Below, piece by piece: positions 37,632 to 45,815 of a DNA stretch of 64,000 nucleotides. Under the pieces are notes generated by a model. The model was given only the letters and a program-made list of their open reading frames with translations, searched no databases and was not told the DNA's origin. Origin of the DNA: Iodobacter ciconiae. Lineage in GTDB: Bacteria; Pseudomonadota; Gammaproteobacteria; Burkholderiales; Chitinibacteraceae. Position numbers and translations under genes: made by a program. Position 1 is the stretch's first letter; the number at the start of each line of letters is the position of its first letter. The stretch covers positions 2,232,001 to 2,296,000 of the forward strand of contig NZ_CP034433.1 of assembly GCF_003952345.1 (NCBI RefSeq), read 5' to 3'.

Positions 37632-38642
37632 ATGAATATGCAAGAGAATCATCAAGTTAAAGATATCAAACCCAGCCGCCGTTACTCCATTGCACCCATG
37701 TTGGATTGGACTGACCGCCATTATCGTTATTTCGCAAGACGGCTAACCAAGCACACCTGGCTGTATACCGAGATGGTGACCACTGGCGCGATTATTCATG
37801 GGGATAAGCAGCGGCATTTAAATTTTGATGAGATAGAAAACCCGATTGCTTTGCAGCTGGGTGGGTCTGATCCAATGGCTTTGGCAACTTGCGCCAAGAT
37901 TGGCGAGAGCTGGGGCTATGACGAGATTAATCTGAATGTGGGTTGCCCTTCCGAGCGGGTGCAAAACGGCGCGTTTGGCGCTTGCCTGATGGCGGAGCCG
38001 CTTTTGGTGGCCGATTGTGTAAAGGCCATGAAAGATGTGGTGGATATTGATGTCACCATCAAGCATCGTATCGGTATTGATCAGGAAGAAAGCTACGACT
38101 TTGTGCGCGATTTTGTGGGTACGGTAGCTGATGCGGGCTGTAATACTTTTATTGTGCATGCACGGAATGCAATTTTAAAAGGCTTATCACCTAAAGAAAA
38201 CCGCGAAATTCCCCCGCTTAAATATCATTATGCTTATCAGCTGAAACAGGATTTCCCGCATTTAGAGATTATCGTCAATGGCGGCATTACCACACATGAG
38301 CAGGCGGCGGAGCATTTAAAGCATCTGGATGGCGTGATGGTGGGGCGCGAGGCTTACCATAACCCGTGGAAACTGACGCAAGTGGACGAGTTGTTTTACG
38401 GCGGCGCAGCGCATACTGCCTCCCGCGCGCAAGTGATGCACGCGATGCGGCGCTTTATTGAGGCGGAAATGGCGCAGGGCTTGCCGATACGCTTAATGAC
38501 CCGGCATATTCTGGGCTTATTCCAGCATCAGCCGGGGGCCAGAACCTGGCGACGGATGTTATCTGATTCCAAACTGCTTAAAGATGCTGACTTCCAGCTG
38601 ATTGAAAACGCACTACGTGAAGTAACCAAAGGCCACCCTTAA
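37632..38642 (+). CDS. dusA: tRNA-dihydrouridine(20/20a) synthase DusA
   Basis: FMN enzyme that reduces U20 and U20a in tRNA D-loops. 336 residues from ATG 37632 (a second Met two codons later is also possible). Features: RRYSIAPMLDWTDRHYRYFAR (residues 17-37), TEMVTTGAIIHGD, LQLGGSDP, and INLNVGCPSERVQNGAFGACLM, which holds the catalytic Cys, then HARNAILKGLSPKENREIPPL, which is specific for DusA. The 5' end of the gene is a known integration target for genomic islands; the integrase remnant and AT-rich patch upstream fit this. It leads a tight operon: the next gene starts directly after its stop. Confidence 0.95.
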   Translation: MNMQENHQVKDIKPSRRYSIAPMLDWTDRHYRYFARRLTKHTWLYTEMVTTGAIIHGDKQRHLNFDEIENPIALQLGGSDPMALATCAKIGESWGYDEINLNVGCPSERVQNGAFGACLMAEPLLVADCVKAMKDVVDIDVTIKHRIGIDQEESYDFVRDFVGTVADAGCNTFIVHARNAILKGLSPKENREIPPLKYHYAYQLKQDFPHLEIIVNGGITTHEQAAEHLKHLDGVMVGREAYHNPWKLTQVDELFYGGAAHTASRAQVMHAMRRFIEAEMAQGLPIRLMTRHILGLFQHQPGARTWRRMLSDSKLLKDADFQLIENALREVTKGHP

Positions 38643-39278
38643 ATGAAGCAACTCGCCCTCTTACTGGCATTAATGATTCCGCCCGCATTGGCCACCGAAG
38701 TAACGCTGCTGGCGGCAATGGGCAATAAGGGCATTTTGCTGATTGACGGGCAAAAAAAGACTTTAGCGGTGGGTCAGCAATTGGGCGAGGTAAAGTTGCT
38801 GGCTGTTAGCAGCGAGCAAGCCACCGTTATGATAGGCACACGCCAGCGTCAGCTTTTATTGGGCCAAGGTTATATTGCCAGCAACAAGGCAGAAAGCGAT
38901 AGCGCAGGCAGTTTAACGCTTAGCCCGGATGCGCAAGGCCATTATTTTGCCGATATTGCCGTGCGTGGCATCAGCCAGCGCGGCATTATTGATACCGGAG
39001 CCAGCCTTTTATCTATGCCGCGTAATCTGGCCAGCAATATGGGTGTGGATTATAAACAGGGCATCGAAGCCCGCACGCAAACGGCCAACGGCACGATTAA
39101 ATCCTGGCAGATTACAATTGCACAAATCCGCATCGGCTCATTACTGCTAAATAATGTGCAAGCCAGCGTACGCGACCAGGATAACGGCCCTTTATTAATT
39201 GGCAATAGTGTTTTGAACCGCTTTCAAATGAAACGCGAGCAAGAGCTGCTTATCTTACAAAAGAAGAATTACCAATGA
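38643..39278 (+). CDS. Retropepsin-like aspartic protease (clan AA, TIGR02281-type)
   Basis: 211 residues with a signal peptide (MKQLALLLALMIPPALATE). The retropepsin core follows: GHYFADIAVRGISQRGIIDTGASLLSM with the catalytic DTG (about residue 116), and the flap and C-terminal part KSWQITIAQIRIGSLLLNNVQASV with GPLLIGNSVLNRFQMKRE. An N-terminal segment (VTLLAAMGNKGILLIDGQKKTLAVG) is common in this proteobacterial family. Substrates are unknown. ATG follows the dusA stop without a gap, and its stop overlaps rdgB (ATGA). Confidence 0.85.
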   Translation: MKQLALLLALMIPPALATEVTLLAAMGNKGILLIDGQKKTLAVGQQLGEVKLLAVSSEQATVMIGTRQRQLLLGQGYIASNKAESDSAGSLTLSPDAQGHYFADIAVRGISQRGIIDTGASLLSMPRNLASNMGVDYKQGIEARTQTANGTIKSWQITIAQIRIGSLLLNNVQASVRDQDNGPLLIGNSVLNRFQMKREQELLILQKKNYQ

Positions 39279-39892
39279 CGAGTCCCCTAGATACAAATCG
39301 TAAGATCATCGTATTAGCCAGTAATAACGCCGGTAAGGTTAAAGAATTTAACCGCCTGTTTGCCGCGCTGGATATCCAGATTGTTCCGCAGGGCGAGCTG
39401 GGCGTGGCCGAGTGCGAAGAGCCGCACCACACATTCATTGAAAACGCCTTGGAAAAAGCCCGCCACGCCAGCCGGATTACCGGCCTGCCTGCACTGGCCG
39501 ATGATTCCGGCCTTTGTGTGCATGCACTGGGCGGAGCACCGGGTGTTTACTCGGCCCGCTTTGCGGGTGAGCCAAAATCGGATGCGCGCAATAATCAGAA
39601 ATTGGTCGAGAGCCTTGCCGGGCAAACGGATCGCAGCGCTTATTACTATGCCGCGCTGGTTTTAGTGCGCCATGCGGATGACCCGCAGCCCTTGATTAGC
39701 GACGGCATTTGCCGGGGAGAAATCCTTGAAACCAGCCACGGTGAGGGTGGTTTTGGCTATGATCCGCTGTTTTTGCTGCCGCAGTTTGGCAAAACAGCCG
39801 CCGAAATCAGCGCGGAAGAAAAAAGCCAGATCTCGCATCGCGGCAAAGCTTTGCGTGAACTGATCGCTAAATTACAGGAAACAGGCTTATGA
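39275..39892 (+). CDS. rdgB: XTP/dITP diphosphatase RdgB (HAM1 family)
   Basis: Hydrolyses non-canonical purine triphosphates (XTP, dITP) to monophosphates, keeping them out of DNA. 205 residues with LASNNAGKVKEFNRLF (residues 12-27), ADDSGLCVHALGGAPGVYSARFAG, GEGGFGYDPLFLLPQFGKTAAE and the final SHRGKALREL. All standard nucleotide-binding elements are there. It is in an operon, overlapping both neighbours by ATGA. Confidence 0.95.
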   Translation: MTSPLDTNRKIIVLASNNAGKVKEFNRLFAALDIQIVPQGELGVAECEEPHHTFIENALEKARHASRITGLPALADDSGLCVHALGGAPGVYSARFAGEPKSDARNNQKLVESLAGQTDRSAYYYAALVLVRHADDPQPLISDGICRGEILETSHGEGGFGYDPLFLLPQFGKTAAEISAEEKSQISHRGKALRELIAKLQETGL

Positions 39893-40122
39893 GCACGGCA
39901 GTCAATCAAGGCGAAACGCGCTGGGCTACATGGCTAAGAGACGATGAATCGGTAGTGTCTTGCACCGAAAAAGTAAAAGTCATGAATGAGAATTTGGATG
40001 AACTAAAGCAAATGGCGCAGGATTTACTGGAAGACGGGCTGCTGATGGAAGTATCCGAAGCACAGATCAAAGCCGTGCTGCACAAGCTGGTGGATGAGCT
40101 GCATAACCCTTATCAGAAATAG
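39889..40122 (+). CDS. Small hypothetical protein, 77 residues
   Basis: No family is recognised. The C-terminal 45 residues are charged and helical (LDELKQMAQDLLEDGLLMEVSEAQIKAVLHKLVDELHNPY), the N-terminal part has a Trp-rich segment (RWATWLRDD). The overlap with rdgB (ATGA) and the even codon use support a real gene translated from the same operon. Confidence 0.65.
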   Translation: MSTAVNQGETRWATWLRDDESVVSCTEKVKVMNENLDELKQMAQDLLEDGLLMEVSEAQIKAVLHKLVDELHNPYQK

Positions 40123-40651
40123 CGATTTAGCATCAATCAAAAAGGTCTGTAGACACAAAGCACAGGAAGAACACTGAGAAGACCATAGATAAGCAGTAAT
40201 TATAAATCGCTATCAAATCGTCATTCCCGTGCAGGGAATTCAGTGGAGCGGCTGGGTCCCCGGTAAAAACACTCGGGGATGGCGGTAATGCCGTTCACTT
40301 AATATGTTGGTTTTGCTTCCCTCCTAGAAAAGGGGGATTTGCCTTTGGTTTTTTGCTTATTTAAGCTCAACATCAAATCCCCCCTAGCCCCCTTTTACAA
40401 AGGGAGGAACTCAAGCAAAAGCGCTTAAGTGAGCGGCATGGCGAGGGTGACGATTTTTTTTGTTGATAAAGCGCTCAATTTAGAATGATTGCTATGAATT
40501 CTAATGGATTTAGAATTACTGATGGATAAGGACTCAGATATCTTTAAGCTTTTCTTTTTGTGCTCTGTGTTCTCATTGATCTCTGTGTCCACAAACCTTT
40601 TGCCAGACTTTTTTGCCTTAAAGCCCGCAATACCTATAAGAAGTGAGCACC
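40123..40651. other. Repeat-rich gap before hemW
   Basis: 529 bp without a gene. It holds a divergent family A arm (40146-40190, acaaagcacaggaagaacac) and a matching inverted arm (about 40555-40605, tgctctgtgttctcattgat), a palindrome-like tcattcccgtgcagggaat near 40222, and a family C pair at 40316-40345 and 40375-40412 (inverted aaatcccccc words). The family A arms are far apart, suggesting other repeats were inserted between them. Confidence 0.6.
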
Positions 40652-41833
40652 ATGCAATCGATTTCCATGCCCATCGGCAAAGCTAACTGGGGGCTTTCTG
40701 CCTTACCGCCTTTGGCGCTGTATATTCACTTTCCCTGGTGCATTAAAAAATGCCCTTACTGTGATTTCAACTCGCACGCGCAAAAAGGCGCACTGCCGGA
40801 GCAGCAGTATATTGCCGCTCTGCTGACTGATTTGGAGTCCTGTTTGCCGCTGATGTGGGGCAGGCCGATTACCAGTATTTTTATGGGTGGCGGCACACCG
40901 AGCTTGTTTTCTGCTGAGGCAATTAATCAATTACTGGAAGGGATTCGGGCCAGAGTGCGTTTGCACCCCGATGCCGAGATCACACTGGAAGCCAATCCGG
41001 GCACATTCGAGAGCGAGAAATTTGCCGGCTACCACACCGCAGGCATTACGCGTTTATCGATTGGTATTCAGAGCTTTAATACTGAGCACCTTAAAGCCCT
41101 AGGCCGTGTACATGATGAAAAGGAGGCCCATCGCGCCATCGAAATTGCCCATCAGCATTTTGATAATTTCAATCTGGATATTATGTATGCCCTGCCCAAG
41201 CAAACGCTTAGCGATGCGCTGCTGGATATTCGCACCGCCATTGCCTGCCAACCCACGCACCTTTCGGCTTACCACCTGACTTTAGAGCCCAATACGCTAT
41301 TTCACCGCTACCCGCCTGCCTTGCCCGATGAAGATTGCAGCGCTGATATGTCAGATACAATTGAAGCGGAGCTTGCCGCAGCTGGCTTTGAGCATTACGA
41401 AACCAGCGCATTTTCCCAAGATAAACGTCAGGCTAAGCACAATTTAAATTACTGGCAATTTGGTGATTACCTGGGGATTGGGGCGGGGGCACATGCCAAA
41501 ATCAGCTTCCCGGATAAAATCATCCGGCAAATGCGCTATAAGCAGCCCACTGAATACTTACAAAAAATAGCGGCGGGTTCTGCGGTACAAACGGAAGAGC
41601 AAATCACTTTAGAGCAGCTGCCCTTTGAATTTATGCTCAATGCCCTGCGCCTGACCGGGGGCTTTGATCTAAGCCTGTTTGAAGAGCGCACCGGCTTGCC
41701 GCTAACTAAGGTCATTCACCAGATTGAGAAAGCCGTTACGGATGGATTATTAGAGCGCCAGCTTAATCATATTCAGCCAACTTTACACGGACAGCGGTTT
41801 TTAAATGCGCTGCTAGAGCGATTTTTGCCTTAA
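40652..41833 (+). CDS. hemW: Radical SAM heme chaperone HemW
   Basis: Binds heme and helps insert it into target proteins; not an active coproporphyrinogen oxidase. 393 residues from ATG 40652; a GTG nine bases upstream is a less likely start. The radical SAM cluster is CIKKCPYCDF (CxxxCxxC, about residues 31-38), followed by FMGGGTPSLFS, TLEANPGTFE and LSIGIQSFN. The C-terminal HemN_C part (FEFMLNALRLTGGFDLSLFEERTGLPL) is present. HemW often sits next to rdgB in proteobacteria, as here, but a 529-bp repeat gap separates them. Confidence 0.93.
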   Translation: MQSISMPIGKANWGLSALPPLALYIHFPWCIKKCPYCDFNSHAQKGALPEQQYIAALLTDLESCLPLMWGRPITSIFMGGGTPSLFSAEAINQLLEGIRARVRLHPDAEITLEANPGTFESEKFAGYHTAGITRLSIGIQSFNTEHLKALGRVHDEKEAHRAIEIAHQHFDNFNLDIMYALPKQTLSDALLDIRTAIACQPTHLSAYHLTLEPNTLFHRYPPALPDEDCSADMSDTIEAELAAAGFEHYETSAFSQDKRQAKHNLNYWQFGDYLGIGAGAHAKISFPDKIIRQMRYKQPTEYLQKIAAGSAVQTEEQITLEQLPFEFMLNALRLTGGFDLSLFEERTGLPLTKVIHQIEKAVTDGLLERQLNHIQPTLHGQRFLNALLERFLP

Positions 41834-41849
41834 ATAATGGTATTTGCAT

Positions 41850-41899
41850 CAAAACCCAAATTTTGAAATACACAGATAAAAAGACAGGGAGTTTCACGC
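41850..41899. repeat. Family A interspersed repeat, copy 4
   Basis: aaaacccaaattttgaaat, then agggagtttcacg; a short divergent copy directly after hemW. The remaining gap to 42282 has a terminator at 42093 and AT-rich sequence. Confidence 0.55.
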
Positions 41900-42092
41900 A
41901 ATAGAAAGTATTTTAAAATTAGGCGCCGTGCAGGATGGCCAGTTTTTATGCCCATACATCCTTACACTGGCACCTGAATATAAGATTACACATAGATTGC
42001 AATAATTTACACACACATTAAAAACAAATAAACTTTACTTCGTGCAACCACGAAAAACCCGCAAGCATAATCTAAGCTATTTTGTCATCATC

Positions 42093-42127
42093 AGCCCCCT
42101 GCTCTTCGCCGCAGCGGGCTTTTTTAT
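42093..42127 (+). terminator. Intrinsic terminator between hemW and pilE
   Basis: Stem agccccctgc / gcagcgggct with a tcttcgcc loop and then T6. It is 260 bp after hemW, too far for a simple hemW terminator, so it may end a small transcript (see findings). A hairpin tcgtgcaaccacga precedes it by about 45 bases. Confidence 0.8.
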
Positions 42128-42282
42128 TTACCGCTTAACACTGACCAACGGTAATGCCTACCATTCAACCTTGTAAATCCCCCGCTGCTCGCATGCTTTA
42201 GCTAAATCATTAAATGCTGATTAATATTCCATACAAATAATATAAACCTTAAAGCAAATCGACTACAGCAACCGAGGCGGAT

Positions 42283-42702
42283 ATGCGAAACCAGCATGGA
42301 TTTACCCTGATTGAAGTCATGATTGCCGTTGCCATTATCGGCATTCTGGCCTCGATTGCAATCCCTCAATATGCAGACTATGTAACCCGCAGCCGCCTGG
42401 TCGAGGCACAAAGCAAGCTGAGCGATACCCGCGTCCGGCTGGAGCAATTTTTTGTAAATAACCGCACTTACCTAGGTTTTACCTGTACCCAAGCGGCAGC
42501 TGCTAATGAAAACTTTAGCATCGCATGCACCACGCAAACAGCCAGCACTTTTACGATCACCGCAACGGGTAGCAATAAAATGACGGGGTTTAGCTTTACG
42601 CTGGATGATCTTAACCAGAAAACTTCGGCTATCACTGCGTCGGGCTGGTCTGATCCTTCCCCTAATAATTGCTGGGTCAGCAAAAAGCCGAATCTTTGTT
42701 AG
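42283..42702 (+). CDS. pilE: Type IV minor pilin PilE, set 1
   Basis: 139-residue prepilin. The class III signal is MRNQHG|FTLIEVMIAVAIIGILASIAIPQY with Gly at -1, Phe at +1 and Glu at +5. The Cys pair (TCTQ... and NNCWVSKKPNLC) would make the C-terminal disulfide loop. In Pseudomonas-type systems PilE joins the other minor pilins that prime pilus assembly. First gene of set 1, preceded by a gaggcgg site. Its counterpart is at 49625. Confidence 0.9.
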   Translation: MRNQHGFTLIEVMIAVAIIGILASIAIPQYADYVTRSRLVEAQSKLSDTRVRLEQFFVNNRTYLGFTCTQAAAANENFSIACTTQTASTFTITATGSNKMTGFSFTLDDLNQKTSAITASGWSDPSPNNCWVSKKPNLC

Positions 42703-42715
42703 GTGAGCCAGCAAA

Positions 42716-43360
42716 ATGAACTTCTCCTTGCAAAAACACCATGGTTTTAGCCTGATTGAGATCATGATTGTGCTGGTGATCTTCGGTGTATTGGCGGCTA
42801 TCGCTATGCCTGGTTTTCAAGACTGGGTTCGCAGCGCTAAATTACGCAGCTTTGCCGAATCCTTTCAAACTGCAGTTCAAACTGCCAGGGCCGAAGCCAT
42901 TAATCGCAATGCCTATGTTGAGCTTGTTTTAACCAATAGTGCAGTAGGGGCCGATGCAGCCAGAAATGCCAATGCAGTAACCGTGACCGCAACAGGTACA
43001 GCCTGGCTGATTCGTGAATGCACTACCTGCGCCAATATCAATACGGCAGCCACCACAGCAGAGACCTACCCCTTTATTGGCGGGAAAGTTCTGGCAGAAG
43101 GCGGCAGTAATAATCCTCCCGGGCTCAATGCCAGTGCAGGTTTAATCCGCTTTGATGGCTTGGGCAGGGCCAATGCAGCTTTTAACCTGATTGTGGCCGA
43201 CACCCCCGCCTTGGCAACCCCTGCAGATTGTGGCCTGGCAGGTGCCGGGCCAGTTACGGATCCGGCCAGAGTTTGTGTCGTTTTAGATCGTGGCGGCAAC
43301 GCAAGAATGTGCCTGCCCGATGCGCCGGCAACTCAGCCCAGCTCTTGTGCAAGGAGCTAA
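42716..43360 (+). CDS. fimT: Minor pseudopilin FimT/GspH-like, set 1
   Basis: 214 residues. Prepilin leader MNFSLQKHHG|FSLIEIMIVLVIFGVL with Glu +5, then the GspH-like helix (GFQDWVRSAKLRSFAESFQTAVQTARAEAIN). The C-terminus ends in Cys (SSCARS), likely a disulfide with VCVVLDRGGNARMC. FimT of some species binds extracellular DNA during natural transformation; whether this one does is unknown. 13 bp after pilE. Confidence 0.9.
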   Translation: MNFSLQKHHGFSLIEIMIVLVIFGVLAAIAMPGFQDWVRSAKLRSFAESFQTAVQTARAEAINRNAYVELVLTNSAVGADAARNANAVTVTATGTAWLIRECTTCANINTAATTAETYPFIGGKVLAEGGSNNPPGLNASAGLIRFDGLGRANAAFNLIVADTPALATPADCGLAGAGPVTDPARVCVVLDRGGNARMCLPDAPATQPSSCARS

Positions 43361-43365
43361 AGACC

Positions 43366-43890
43366 ATGCAATTTTCTCTCCTAAAACAGCGCGGCTCCAT
43401 GTTGCTGGAAGCCATGGTAGGCATCACGATTTTTTCATTTGGCGTGCTGTCTATTCTGGCCCTGCAAGGCAATGCCATGCGCCATGTATCCAGCACCTCT
43501 TCACGCACATCAGCCATGCAATTGATCCAAAGAATTGATGGCCTGATGCGGGTGAATCCGCGCACTGCCAATTTAGATAGCTTTCGGATGAGCAGCTGCA
43601 CCTCGGCCACAGCCACCTCGGCAGCAGGCATTTGGTCCAGAGCTGTTGCAGCACAACTGCCCGGAGCCACATGCACCGTAACGATTGATAACGACAACGC
43701 AGCCGGGCGCACTATTCGTTGCTTTCGCCGTGCCGTCGTCACCATTAGCTGGCCGGTGCGCCGTGGCGAGCTGACAGGCACAAGCGGGCTAACCGACAGC
43801 AACGGCGGGCAAATGAATATTGCCACTAATGTGTCCGATATCCAGACGGTGTGGAGCGACACGCCTAACGGCACTCTGTGCAATAACTAA
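43366..43890 (+). CDS. pilV: Minor pilin PilV, set 1
   Basis: 174 residues from ATG 43366, five bp after fimT; an upstream open frame to 43228 overlaps fimT and is not used. The leader is MQFSLLKQRG|SMLLEAMVGITIFSFG, with Ser at +1 and Glu at +5. Its length is equal to the set 2 PilV, and RTIRCFRRAVVTISW has a counterpart there. Role: minor pilin of the priming complex. Confidence 0.88.
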   Translation: MQFSLLKQRGSMLLEAMVGITIFSFGVLSILALQGNAMRHVSSTSSRTSAMQLIQRIDGLMRVNPRTANLDSFRMSSCTSATATSAAGIWSRAVAAQLPGATCTVTIDNDNAAGRTIRCFRRAVVTISWPVRRGELTGTSGLTDSNGGQMNIATNVSDIQTVWSDTPNGTLCNN

Positions 43891-43901
43891 AGAGACACAC
43901 T

Positions 43902-45083
43902 ATGCGTCAGTCCCTCGGTTTTGGCTTAGTTGAGCTGATGGTTTCAGTGGTTGTTGCACTGGTTTCCATGATTTCTATTTATCAGATTTTTGGTGTCAAT
44001 GAGGCCTACCGGCGCAGCAGCATGGGCAACTCTGGCGCGCAGATTAATGGTGGCATCGCCGTGATGCAGATGCAAAAAGATGCAGAACGATCAGGCATGG
44101 GGATTGGGGACACAGCGGCACTTAACTGTAATGTGGTTTCCAGAGTGGGGGCTCTGAATAATGTCCCGCTCATTCCTGTTTTAATCCAGAGTGCGGGCAC
44201 ATCAGACAGCCTTACCTTTTTATATGGCAGCAGCGTGGCAGGCGGCGGACAGGTTGCACAACTGACAGATATCGAACACAGTAATTCAGACACTCAATTT
44301 GCCAATGTCTTAGGCGGCCAGAGCATTGCTACAAATGATCTGGTCATTGCATGGCAATCTGGGCAGGCCAATTGCCCGGTATTTCAGGTGACCTGCACCA
44401 ATACAACACCCTGCGCCGGAACACCAGCTTCAACCGATGGCTTTACTTTAGGCAACGCAGCAAATGCCTGGAACTCTGCCACAGCCAACTCCCCCTTCCC
44501 GGCTTCTTTAAGCAAAATCACCCGCCTGTATAACTTTGGCCGGCTCACCCGGCGCACTTACTGTGTTTATCTCAGTGGCAACAGTAACGGTTGCGCGGGA
44601 GCCGGTACCCAAATTCACGGCTCGCTTATCAGCCAGGATGCACTGGATGCCACAGCAGCCACCGACGGCAGCTGGCAGGTCGCCACTGAAAATGTGATTC
44701 AAATGAAAGCCGAATACGGTTTAGATACCAATGTTGATGGCGATAACATCATCAATAATGTGGATACCTGGCAGAAAGCAGCCCCTGCCCAATGGGCCCA
44801 GGTATTAGCGGTTCGCTTTGCCGTGCTGGTAAGAGCCAGTAATCCGCAAAGAATCAACCGGGCCGGCACCTGCGCCAATGACAGCAACAACAACTACACA
44901 GCAGCCACGCCCAGCGACGCATTCACACTGACCACCGCTGCCTACTACCTGGGCTGGTCAGGGGCAGATGTATTTACCCAACCCACCAACGCCGACTGGC
45001 AGTGTTATCGCTATAGCGTACATGAAGCAGTCGTACCGCTACGAAATCAGATCTTACTTAATCAGCCCACCACCAATATCTAA
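43902..45083 (+). CDS. pilW: Minor pilin PilW, set 1
   Basis: 393 residues. Leader MRQSLG|FGLVELMVSVVVALVSMISIYQIF, Glu +5, then a long beta-rich body with NCNVVSRVG, TRLYNFGRLTRRTYCVYL and the C-terminal QCYRYSVHEAVVPLRNQILLNQPT, also found in set 2. PilW bridges the major pilin-like core and PilX/PilY1 in Pseudomonas-type systems. Confidence 0.88.
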   Translation: MRQSLGFGLVELMVSVVVALVSMISIYQIFGVNEAYRRSSMGNSGAQINGGIAVMQMQKDAERSGMGIGDTAALNCNVVSRVGALNNVPLIPVLIQSAGTSDSLTFLYGSSVAGGGQVAQLTDIEHSNSDTQFANVLGGQSIATNDLVIAWQSGQANCPVFQVTCTNTTPCAGTPASTDGFTLGNAANAWNSATANSPFPASLSKITRLYNFGRLTRRTYCVYLSGNSNGCAGAGTQIHGSLISQDALDATAATDGSWQVATENVIQMKAEYGLDTNVDGDNIINNVDTWQKAAPAQWAQVLAVRFAVLVRASNPQRINRAGTCANDSNNNYTAATPSDAFTLTTAAYYLGWSGADVFTQPTNADWQCYRYSVHEAVVPLRNQILLNQPTTNI

Positions 45084-45097
45084 AGGAAAACGATAGC

Positions 45098-45745
45098 ATG
45101 CATACGCCACGTGTTCCTGCCCCCTGCCACCAGCAGGGTCTGGTGCTGTTTATCTCTCTGATTGTACTGGTGATCATGACCTTAGCCGGTATCGCAATGG
45201 TCAGATCCATTACCACCAGCACCCAGGTTGCCAATAATTTATCGTTGCGCCAGGGCACCACCGCAGCAGCAGATATGGCACTTGAAACAGCTCGCCAGTG
45301 GCTAATTGCCATATCAGGTACCGCACCGGCCACATTAAATGCCGACTCTGCTGCTAATGGCTATAGTGCCACCAACACCGTCAACCCTATTAATCCTGAC
45401 GATGGCACACAGTGGCGCACAGACAGTAACTGGGTCTGGGTTGCCAGCAGCTGTACACCCAGGCCCTGCGCCCCCGCGGCTATGCCACAGGCCACCAGTG
45501 CAACCACAGTCGCAAATGCAAATGGCTTTAGCGCATCTTATTTAATTCAGCGCAGCTGCAGCAATAATGCTGCGCCATCACTGGTCATTGATACCGTGGC
45601 AGCAACAGGCAACCCCTGCAACTTAATCAAAGCCTGCCCCAATTGCCTGAAAGATAAAACCTCTTTTAATGTGAATTATCTGATTACAGTCAGAATTCAA
45701 GGCCCTAAAAATACCGTCAGTTTTTATCAGGCTTCCATTTATTAA
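45098..45745 (+). CDS. pilX: Minor pilin PilX, set 1
   Basis: 215 residues. The prepilin segment is QQG|LVLFISLIVLVIMTLAGIAMVRS; as usual for PilX, Glu +5 is absent. The C-terminal tail IRIQGPKNTVSFYQASIY-like motif is shared with set 2 (RIEGPKDTISFYQATLF). PilX together with PilY1 forms the pilus tip. Confidence 0.87.
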   Translation: MHTPRVPAPCHQQGLVLFISLIVLVIMTLAGIAMVRSITTSTQVANNLSLRQGTTAAADMALETARQWLIAISGTAPATLNADSAANGYSATNTVNPINPDDGTQWRTDSNWVWVASSCTPRPCAPAAMPQATSATTVANANGFSASYLIQRSCSNNAAPSLVIDTVAATGNPCNLIKACPNCLKDKTSFNVNYLITVRIQGPKNTVSFYQASIY

Positions 45746-45815
45746 GCATGCTGGCAAAACCGTTTTACCTGGCGACGCGTTGCATCAAGGCCGTTTTGAT
45801 TAAGGACCAAGCATC

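Noticed and set aside
40643..40651. GTG as hemW start
   Set aside because: ATG at 40652 is nine bases later with a usable aagaagtgag site, and the extra three residues add no family similarity.
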